From NCBI GenBank assembly GCA_937934355.1, contig CALGZY010000298.1, positions 1-7,817 of the forward strand: a stretch of 7,817 nt of DNA, given 5' to 3'. How positions within the stretch are numbered: position 1 is the stretch's first letter; the number at the start of each line of letters is the position of its first letter. The notes beneath the pieces are model-generated. The model searched no databases, had not been told where the DNA came from, and saw only the letters and a list, made by a program, of their open reading frames with translations. Source of the DNA: an uncultured Collinsella sp. (GTDB taxonomy: Bacteria > Actinomycetota > Coriobacteriia > Coriobacteriales > Coriobacteriaceae). Below, in pieces: positions 1-6,811 of this stretch. The position numbers were made by a program, and so were the translations under genes.

Positions 1-1635
<1,635 letters not shown>

Positions 1636-1674
1636 GTTAAACTCCTCTCCGCCCCAGTTCTGACGTAACCGATG

Positions 1675-2931
1675 CTATCCCTCATCGCTATGCCTAGATG
1701 TAATTCCACTAATCCCACGAAGAACATCGACCGCATAGATGCTGAAGATTACGAGCATAGACAAGGCATAGGCATAAGCAGCGCCCGTCATGCCAAACGT
1801 GCACACGATTCGCGACGAGATAAAACGCGATACTAGATCGGCAAGAACGTAGGCGCCCATAATAACCCTTTGCCTTCTCATGGTTACAAGAGCGTAGTAC
1901 ATGACGATGTTTGCAGCGTTAAGTCCGCCGCCAATCATAATCACAATAAGAAATGGCCTATATCCACTTAAGTCGATACCATACAGAAACGAAAGCACGG
2001 GAATACCCACCACAAACGCCCCGGCACAGCAAACCACGGTTGCCGACGCTACAAGCGCTTCGCACCTGCATATAATGCTTGCAAAACCGCAATGCTCATG
2101 TTCCTCCCAGCTCTCGGCCATGGTGGTCAGCATCGGCTTGAACAGAAACCCCGACAGTAAATTAATTACAAGGGCAGGCATAAAGAGCGCAGAGTAAATT
2201 GTCTGCATATCCGTCGAAAGGACATTGTGAATTGCTAGTCTCGGGACATTTGTTAGATCACTTTGAAGGAATGACCCCGCAAACAGAGGAGCACAAGCGA
2301 ATATGAGGCTCTTGATGTCCGCCATTTCAAAGCTGGGAGTCGGCTTAACCCAAGCAGTCGCCCGCTTAACGTTCAGGGCATAGAGAACAGGTAGGGAGAC
2401 GACAAATGAAAACAAACACGACATCACGATGTCGTGCGTCGCCACCAGACCCGCGCAGAATACAACGGTCGTGACGACGACACGCAGGAACAGAGCCTTC
2501 CCCGCAATGTCGAGTCTTCCAACCCGCTGAAGCGCCCCCTGGAAGACGTCCTCCGCAACATCCAGAATTCTCAACCCACACACACACGTCAAGATCAGCA
2601 AATCACGACCAATGCCGTACATGGCAAACCCATAGGCTACAATCGCAAACACCATGATGGAAGTGGTCAAAATCCTCGATCCCAGATATACGGAAAACGA
2701 GTATCTGCCCCTTACATCCGTCGCCTGATATGGCCGCATCTCAAAAGCCCCGACTATCTGGAACTGCTGGCCAAGTGCATACGCAAGTGAGAACACGCCT
2801 GCACCGCCTGCTCCAAGACATCTCGTTGCAACCATCAACAACATCACGCTTGCCAGCGCGTTTGCAAGGCTACCAAGTGTATTCCAAATGTAATTCTGTC
2901 TAATCTGACTGGCGTCTTCCGTTCGCGCCAT
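1675..2931 (-). CDS. Wzx-like polysaccharide flippase (MOP/MVF superfamily)
   Basis: Multi-pass inner-membrane protein, 418 residues, predicted to flip lipid-linked oligosaccharide to the outer face. Many hydrophobic stretches run from about residue 19 to the C-terminus, giving the 10-14 helices typical of this family. Visible near the N-terminus are NYIWNTLGS (13-21), GAGGAGVFSLAYA (about 40-52), and EMRPYQATD (64-72) followed by YSFSVYLGSR (77-86), a pattern I associate with Gram-positive oligosaccharide flippases. The frame stays open 42 codons further upstream, but that part overlaps the SDR gene. I chose the ATG at 2931-2929 because it lies one base after the SDR stop and has GGAGAAG upstream. 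The exact substrate cannot be read from the sequence. No Wzy polymerase is seen in the window. Confidence 0.85.
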   Translation of the reverse strand: MARTEDASQIRQNYIWNTLGSLANALASVMLLMVATRCLGAGGAGVFSLAYALGQQFQIVGAFEMRPYQATDVRGRYSFSVYLGSRILTTSIMVFAIVAYGFAMYGIGRDLLILTCVCGLRILDVAEDVFQGALQRVGRLDIAGKALFLRVVVTTVVFCAGLVATHDIVMSCLFSFVVSLPVLYALNVKRATAWVKPTPSFEMADIKSLIFACAPLFAGSFLQSDLTNVPRLAIHNVLSTDMQTIYSALFMPALVINLLSGFLFKPMLTTMAESWEEHEHCGFASIICRCEALVASATVVCCAGAFVVGIPVLSFLYGIDLSGYRPFLIVIMIGGGLNAANIVMYYALVTMRRQRVIMGAYVLADLVSRFISSRIVCTFGMTGAAYAYALSMLVIFSIYAVDVLRGISGITSRHSDEG

Positions 2932-2932
2932 G

Positions 2933-3781
2933 CTACTTCTCCACGGCTGAAAGAACGCGTCGAATCTTTGCGGGATCTCCCCAGACGCCAGGCGAGTCAT
3001 ACGGCCTATCGGGGAACGCTCCATATTCGAGGTTAATAGAAAGCCCGTTATCAGCAATAAACTGCTCTACCCTCTCGGCCAAAGTCATGGGCTCACCAGA
3101 ACAGCAATTAATCGTTCCAACGACCTCATCCTGTAGAGCAACGGCTGCAATCATGCCAGCAAGCTGGTCGACTGTCGTAAAGTCATATTTATTCTTGCCC
3201 GTCGTAAACGGGAACGTCGTCTCCCCCGAACGCGCGGCTCGCAACAGTTTGCCAAAAATAGATTGTGATTTCTCATCATCCCCGCAGATATAAAACCCGC
3301 GAAGCCACTGGAAACAAAAGCCGCGACGGGTTTGCTCGAGCTCAAGAGCCCTCCTCAGCGCATCCTTTGAGACCCCGTACAGCGACCGGGGATTGCAGGG
3401 TGTATTTTCGTCAATGGCGCCTTCCCAATATCCAATTTCATGCATAGTGCCCATGCAGACAATGTGGTCAACCCCGAAGTCGTTCATCTTGCACACAAAG
3501 CGATAGTGGGCGGAAAGATCTCCAAGATGGGTGGGGGCATCATGCTTGAACCCATTTCTCCAGGCAAGATGAATGAGTGCGTCGGGGGCTTCTTCAAAAA
3601 TGGCAGAGCAATCAAGGGAGTCGTCCAGAATATCTGCCCGTTTCCACAGAACATCCGCTTCATCTTCAGAACACGCAAGATCAAGCGCAATCACCCTGGC
3701 GCCGGCATCCTTCAGCTTTTCGACAACATGCCTGCCAATGTAACCATTAGCTCCGGTAACGGCAATGAGAGGTTTTGACAT
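2933..3781 (-). CDS. NAD(P)-dependent epimerase/dehydratase (extended SDR), probable nucleotide-sugar 4-ketoreductase or epimerase
   Basis: Cytosolic 282-residue Rossmann enzyme acting on a nucleotide sugar. Visible: the dinucleotide-binding GANGYIG at 10-16; an acidic residue, D34, at the end of the second strand, which usually favours NAD; HLAW near 71-74; CMGTMHE at 109-115 in the place of the catalytic Ser/Thr strand; and the catalytic pair Y135 and K139 in YGVSK. It is shorter than most epimerases (310-350), as are 4-ketoreductases such as dTDP-6-deoxy-L-talose dehydrogenase. ATG at 3781 with AAGGAG five bases upstream. It sits between the GT2 (19-base gap) and the flippase (1-base gap), so it is co-transcribed with rfbA and rfbB. 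A role downstream of RfbB, making for example dTDP-fucose or dTDP-6-deoxytalose, is an inference; UDP- or GDP-sugars are equally possible. Confidence 0.85.
   Translation of the reverse strand: MSKPLIAVTGANGYIGRHVVEKLKDAGARVIALDLACSEDEADVLWKRADILDDSLDCSAIFEEAPDALIHLAWRNGFKHDAPTHLGDLSAHYRFVCKMNDFGVDHIVCMGTMHEIGYWEGAIDENTPCNPRSLYGVSKDALRRALELEQTRRGFCFQWLRGFYICGDDEKSQSIFGKLLRAARSGETTFPFTTGKNKYDFTTVDQLAGMIAAVALQDEVVGTINCCSGEPMTLAERVEQFIADNGLSINLEYGAFPDRPYDSPGVWGDPAKIRRVLSAVEK
2936..2942 (-). promoter_or_regulatory. Ribosome-binding site of the flippase gene
   Basis: Minus-strand GGAGAAG with its GGAG core seven bases before the ATG at 2931. It lies in the last codons of the SDR gene, so flippase translation probably depends on ribosomes finishing the SDR. 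It decides between this start and a longer open frame that begins at 3057. Confidence 0.7.
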
Positions 3782-3800
3782 CTCGGCTCCTTAATAAAGG

Positions 3801-4598
3801 CTAAATCTGGTTGCTCTTCTCACTCAAGGCATAGACCCGATTGATAAGGGAAGCAATTGGTCGAGGCCACAGCATGGACAGGATTTCCTGGTCCTCACCA
3901 CGTCTGATGTTCTCGTGCAAGTTTTTTGTCGTTGCAGAGCCAGAGTATATTCTGTGGCCCATTAGCTTTTCCGGCACATATACAAACCTACCCGGTATTG
4001 CCGCGAGATCAACAAGCGTTTTATAGTCGCAACTGTTGATGTACGTCGTGTCAAAAGGCTCTTCCGGAACATTTGGTTTCACATAGGTGATCGCCGGGCA
4101 GCACACGGGATTACCGAGTGACAGCATCCTGCGCTTAAAGAACGGGCTACCGTTCATATGGCTATTCAGCATGGGCGCGTTGAGCAGAGACTTGATTGCG
4201 AGCAAGGCGTTTTTATCAACCCTGCTCCCATCTCGTATTTCATAGTAATCCGTATAAATAATCTGGGCGCTTCCATCGTCCGCATTGGCAGCATCAAGAA
4301 TCGCAGAGACGTAGTTCGGCTCATATAAATCGTCCTGGTGAGCAATCGTAACCAGACGCGTGGAGGCGCTACGGTATGCATAATTCCAATCGTCGCCAGC
4401 AAGATGAGGATTTGGATTTACCACAAGCCTGAGACCATGCCTTCTGCATACGTCCTTAATGTGATCGTTTGGCGTGGACGTTGAAACCATGAGCTCGCCC
4501 ACGTCTTGTTGTCCCTCAAGAGAGGAAATCGTATCTTCAAGGAACGGGTTCTCTTTATAAGCACACACGACAAAGGTGTGATCACGCTTAGTAAACAA
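3801..4598 (-). CDS. Family 2 glycosyltransferase, first gene of the left-hand operon
   Basis: Predicted cytosolic or membrane-associated GT-A enzyme that adds one sugar to the lipid-linked repeat unit. From the preferred TTG start the protein has 265 residues and begins MFTKRDHTFVVCAYKENPFL, a typical GT2 first strand with the nucleotide-binding loop. The DXD-like metal motif is HQDD at 87-90, followed by LYEPNY. A later MNGSPFFKRR resembles the acceptor-side region of the family. No transmembrane segment is obvious. The frame is open upstream to an ATG at 4724 (or TTG at 4730), adding about 42-44 Cys/Arg-rich residues that do not look like GT2. That ATG has no ribosome-binding site, whereas GGAGGAG lies just before the TTG at 4598, although at an unusually short distance. 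The start is therefore uncertain; the family is not. Donor and acceptor sugars cannot be inferred. Confidence 0.85.
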   Translation of the reverse strand: MFTKRDHTFVVCAYKENPFLEDTISSLEGQQDVGELMVSTSTPNDHIKDVCRRHGLRLVVNPNPHLAGDDWNYAYRSASTRLVTIAHQDDLYEPNYVSAILDAANADDGSAQIIYTDYYEIRDGSRVDKNALLAIKSLLNAPMLNSHMNGSPFFKRRMLSLGNPVCCPAITYVKPNVPEEPFDTTYINSCDYKTLVDLAAIPGRFVYVPEKLMGHRIYSGSATTKNLHENIRRGEDQEILSMLWPRPIASLINRVYALSEKSNQI

Positions 4599-4600
4599 AT

Positions 4601-4607
4601 CTCCTCC
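4601..4607 (-). promoter_or_regulatory. Ribosome-binding site favouring the TTG start of the glycosyltransferase
   Basis: Minus-strand GGAGGAG, the strongest Shine-Dalgarno match near this gene, ends two bases before the TTG at 4598 (GGAGG core four bases away). The spacing is short, which is why the start remains tentative. The competing ATG at 4724 has no purine-rich stretch upstream. Confidence 0.5.
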
Positions 4608-4656
4608 GAAATGCCAACCGCAGCGAAGAGCGCCGCCGCCATCTTTTCGGCAGGAA

Positions 4657-4690
4657 CACGGGAGCTCGGCGAGCCTACTCCTCTCCCGTG
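4657..4690. repeat. 8-bp perfect inverted repeat in the leader of the GT2 operon
   Basis: CACGGGAG at 4657-4664 is matched exactly by CTCCCGTG at 4683-4690 across an 18-base loop that contains a second small GGC/GCC pairing. If transcription begins near 4733 and translation at 4598, this hairpin lies in the untranslated leader, 60-75 bases before the start. It has no following U-tract in the minus-strand direction, so it is not an ordinary terminator. A role in mRNA stability or attenuation is possible but unproven. Confidence 0.45.
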
Positions 4691-4717
4691 CGCTCCAGAA
4701 GACAGCGCTCACGTCAT

Positions 4718-4747
4718 TTGCCATAGTCAATTCGCAATTATTATAGT
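4718..4747 (+). promoter_or_regulatory. Candidate sigma-70-type promoter of the acyltransferase gene
   Basis: TTGCCA at 4718-4723 and TATAGT at 4742-4747 are separated by 18 bases; each differs from consensus at one position. Transcription would begin near 4754, leaving a leader of about 37 bases before the ATG at 4792. No other pair this good is seen upstream of that gene. Based on pattern only. Confidence 0.5.
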
Positions 4748-4770
4748 CAGCACAGAATCATCCATAGCCT
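4723..4770. repeat. Short direct repeats ATAGTC/ATAGCC at two-helical-turn spacing
   Basis: ATAGTCA occurs at 4723-4729 and again at 4743-4749, exactly 20 bases apart. A weaker CCATAGCC at 4762-4769 follows one 21-base step later. The copies lie on one face of the helix and cover the candidate -10 region, the layout expected of regulator half-sites. Short A+T-rich words recur by chance, so confidence is low. Confidence 0.3.
4740..4745 (-). promoter_or_regulatory. Candidate -10 element for the leftward GT2-SDR-flippase-rfbAB operon
   Basis: The minus strand reads TATAAT here, a perfect -10 match, and it overlaps the plus-strand TATAGT by four bases. At spacings of 16-18 bases I see no convincing -35 box, so this would be a weak or activator-dependent promoter. 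The predicted start near 4733 is only about nine bases ahead of the ATG at 4724, which would be almost leaderless, and about 135 bases ahead of the TTG at 4598. Confidence 0.35.
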
Positions 4771-4791
4771 AATTAGTGTAAGCGAGCGACC

Positions 4792-5841
4792 ATGCCATCA
4801 ATCATCTCGGAAGACCACAAATCCTTGGAATCCGTATCGCAAGGGAGAGATAACAATCTTGACGTCATCCGCATGATCGCAGCGGTTCTTGTCATCACGA
4901 GTCACTCATTTGCTTTGAGATATGGGGCGAGTGGATTTGATTTCGAGCCTCTTTCCGTTTTCACAAAAGACGCGCTCAGCATGGGCGGACTCGCTGTTGG
5001 TTTCTTCTTTCTTTATGGTGGCTTCCTTATTGCGCGAAGCGCCGAAAGGCACCCTCGCCGATTGGGCTTCTTCAAAAGGCGCATTAACAGAATCCTGCCG
5101 GAACTAGCAGCAGTTGTATTCACATGCGCCTTCATACTCGGGCCCATTCTTACAGAAGGCAGCATTTCTGCTTACTTCTCGTCTCCCCAAACCTACAAAT
5201 ACCTTCTTAACGCACTGCTTATCCCCGTTCACAACCTGCCCGGAGTATTTGCGAACAACGCGTATCAATACGTTGTCAACGGATCGCTATGGACATTGCC
5301 CGTCGAGTTTGTCTGCTACATCCTCGTATATGCGGCATTTCGTACTACAAAGTATCAACGCAGACAATACGCGCTTCTTCTCGTTCCTTGTGCATGCGCA
5401 TTTGGACTGTATGGAATTGCTCTATATCCAGCCTACTCATCGGTCGTTAGGCCGGTCATCCTATACTTCATCGGAATGACTTGCTATGTCCATAGGAGCA
5501 GCATCGTGATCAAACCGCTCCACGCTGGAATCGCCTTTCTTCTTTTCCTAGCCTTATGCCCTCTGGGCCTGGCCGACGTAGCAATGCTAACGTGTTTCCC
5601 AATTATTGCCCTCTGGCTTGCGTTTTATTTTGAGGCCCCAAAGCCACGCAAACAATGTCCCGACATTTCCTACAGCCTGTATCTTTGGGGCTGGCCCGTA
5701 GGACAAATTCTTGTTGGGCTCATGCCTGGGGTTAGCGTCCCACTGCTCGCAGTCCTGACCGTAGCGCTCGCATCGCTTATGAGCGTTGGGACCATGAAGG
5801 CCGTCTCCGCCATCGAGTGCCAACTTCGAGGCACCAAATAG
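4792..5841 (+). CDS. Membrane acyltransferase 3 family protein, probable polysaccharide O-acyltransferase
   Basis: Polytopic membrane enzyme of 349 residues, near the usual 330-400, predicted to move an acyl group (commonly acetyl) onto a sugar of the glycan or its lipid-linked precursor. Visible: LDVIRMIAA at 23-31 and SHSF with H38, giving the family's R-x10-H arrangement (R27/H38); VGFFFLYGGFLI near 69-80; the cytosolic RRINRILPEL at 96-105 with the conserved Arg and Pro; NGSLWTLPVEF in the middle; and DISYSLYLWGWPVGQ in the last helix pair. The ATG at 4792 keeps the whole first motif; it has only a weak purine-rich AAGCGAGCG upstream. It is the only plus-strand gene in the window, divergent from the GT2 and convergent with licD, so it can be regulated separately. 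Substrate specificity is not readable. Confidence 0.9.
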   Translation: MPSIISEDHKSLESVSQGRDNNLDVIRMIAAVLVITSHSFALRYGASGFDFEPLSVFTKDALSMGGLAVGFFFLYGGFLIARSAERHPRRLGFFKRRINRILPELAAVVFTCAFILGPILTEGSISAYFSSPQTYKYLLNALLIPVHNLPGVFANNAYQYVVNGSLWTLPVEFVCYILVYAAFRTTKYQRRQYALLLVPCACAFGLYGIALYPAYSSVVRPVILYFIGMTCYVHRSSIVIKPLHAGIAFLLFLALCPLGLADVAMLTCFPIIALWLAFYFEAPKPRKQCPDISYSLYLWGWPVGQILVGLMPGVSVPLLAVLTVALASLMSVGTMKAVSAIECQLRGTK

Positions 5842-5853
5842 CCCGTCAACGAC

Positions 5854-5901
5854 AAGCGCTGGGGCTGCATCGAAAACGCATCCGACACAGCCCCAGCGCT
5901 T
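5854..5901. terminator. Bidirectional hairpin between acyltransferase and licD
   Basis: A perfect 14-bp inverted repeat: AAGCGCTGGGGCTG at 5854-5867 and its exact complement at 5888-5901, with a 20-base loop. It begins 12 bases after the acyltransferase stop and 2 bases after the licD stop when read leftward. The stem is strong and G+C-rich and sits exactly between two convergent genes. Neither side has a clear T-tract, so efficiency is uncertain; terminators without T-tracts are common in high-GC Gram-positives. Confidence 0.75.
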
Positions 5902-5903
5902 CC

Positions 5904-6764
5904 TCATTCTGAATACGAACCAAAATCAAGGCGCACTGGATAATGGTTCTTCCTCTGCTCCTCCGGCGGAAGCTTCATGTAATCGCCGTATTGACGAGTA
6001 AGCAGCTTATCCCACTCATGCGGCAGCTTAATATCCCTGCCATCAAATTCGCCATCAACCAAGGGGAATATCTCTTGAAGAGAAAAAGACCAAGTAAGAG
6101 GATGACGATCTGAAAAATCGGCAACCAAGCGCGCATCCTCGTCATTTGCGAGCATGGCGCACTTCTCCCACCTGGTCTGAATAAACTGAGGGGAAATCCT
6201 AAATAGCGTAAGAAGCCAATGCGCTACTCCGCAAACGAAATAGACAAGGCACTTCTTCGCTCCATCAAACGACACGTATGGCCGAGGGGTGGCGCGCAAA
6301 AAGCCAAGCCTCCCCCAAAACCATGTGCCCCGGAGCTGGCGCCGCCTAACTGACTCAACCTCAGACACTCTGTCGAGCGGGAAAATATCAATGCCGATCG
6401 ATCTAATCCACTCGCACGTCTCAAATGTTTCGGGAACATTGACCGTATCCACCAGCGCAAGATAAGAAAAGGACGACGGATAATTCGCCTGAGTCCTTGA
6501 GTTATCGATCCTGTACTTATCCCCCAGTAAAGCCGGGGCCTCCCTTAAGAACTTTTCATAATCGCTGCGCAGCATTGCTACGTCAACGTCATCGTCCCAA
6601 GGAATGAAACCCTTATGACGAACTGCGCCGATGCACGTTCCCCCGTAAGCAAAATAACTGATATCCAGTTTTTCGCACGCCTTCGCAAAATCAAAGAGCA
6701 CCGAAGCTATGGTCCTTTGCAGCTTTCTCAGCTCGTCTATGTTCTCGTACTCCTTAAAAGCCAT
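5904..6764 (-). CDS. licD: LicD family phosphotransferase (phosphocholine or phospho-alcohol transferase)
   Basis: Predicted cytosolic nucleotidyltransferase-fold enzyme of 286 residues, within the usual 260-300. LicD proteins transfer phosphocholine from CDP-choline to sugars of cell-surface glycans; relatives move glycerol- or ribitol-phosphate. Visible: the signature from YGGTCIGAVRH (40-50) through GFIPWDDDVDV (52-62), containing the metal-binding Asp residues of the fold, and the C-terminal motif RQYGDYMKLPPEEQRKNHYP. IGIDIFPLDRV near 144-154 is also typical. The ATG at 6764 has GAGGAG five bases upstream. It follows the repeat protein after 47 bases on the same strand, so the two are probably co-transcribed, and it ends at the shared hairpin. 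No choline uptake or activation genes (licA, licB, licC) are in the window, so the transferred group is inferred. Confidence 0.9.
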   Translation of the reverse strand: MAFKEYENIDELRKLQRTIASVLFDFAKACEKLDISYFAYGGTCIGAVRHKGFIPWDDDVDVAMLRSDYEKFLREAPALLGDKYRIDNSRTQANYPSSFSYLALVDTVNVPETFETCEWIRSIGIDIFPLDRVSEVESVRRRQLRGTWFWGRLGFLRATPRPYVSFDGAKKCLVYFVCGVAHWLLTLFRISPQFIQTRWEKCAMLANDEDARLVADFSDRHPLTWSFSLQEIFPLVDGEFDGRDIKLPHEWDKLLTRQYGDYMKLPPEEQRKNHYPVRLDFGSYSE

Positions 6765-6811
6765 TGACGCTCCTCTACATAAGCTCAGAAATTATTTCGA
6801 GCTCCTAGCCA

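Noticed and set aside
2577..2587. CA dinucleotide run inside the flippase gene as a phase-variation tract
   Set aside because: Only five and a half units long, and it encodes an ordinary TCVCG stretch in frame; too short to slip often.
2434..2790. 118-codon plus-strand frame inside the flippase gene
   Set aside because: The product is polar with no recognisable domain, lies wholly antisense to a convincing membrane protein, and has no clear ribosome-binding site.
2932..3057. Longer N-terminus for the flippase (42 extra codons)
   Set aside because: It would overlap the SDR coding end, and the extra residues are not flippase-like; the ATG at 2931 has a good ribosome-binding site.
5587..5907. 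106-codon minus-strand frame across the end of the acyltransferase and the hairpin
   Set aside because: Antisense to the conserved last helices of the acyltransferase, and it runs through the terminator stem; no family resemblance.
6782..6803. AGCTC/GAGCT inverted repeat between the repeat protein and licD
   Set aside because: Five base pairs with a 12-base A+T-rich loop is too weak to call a terminator, and the two genes look co-transcribed.
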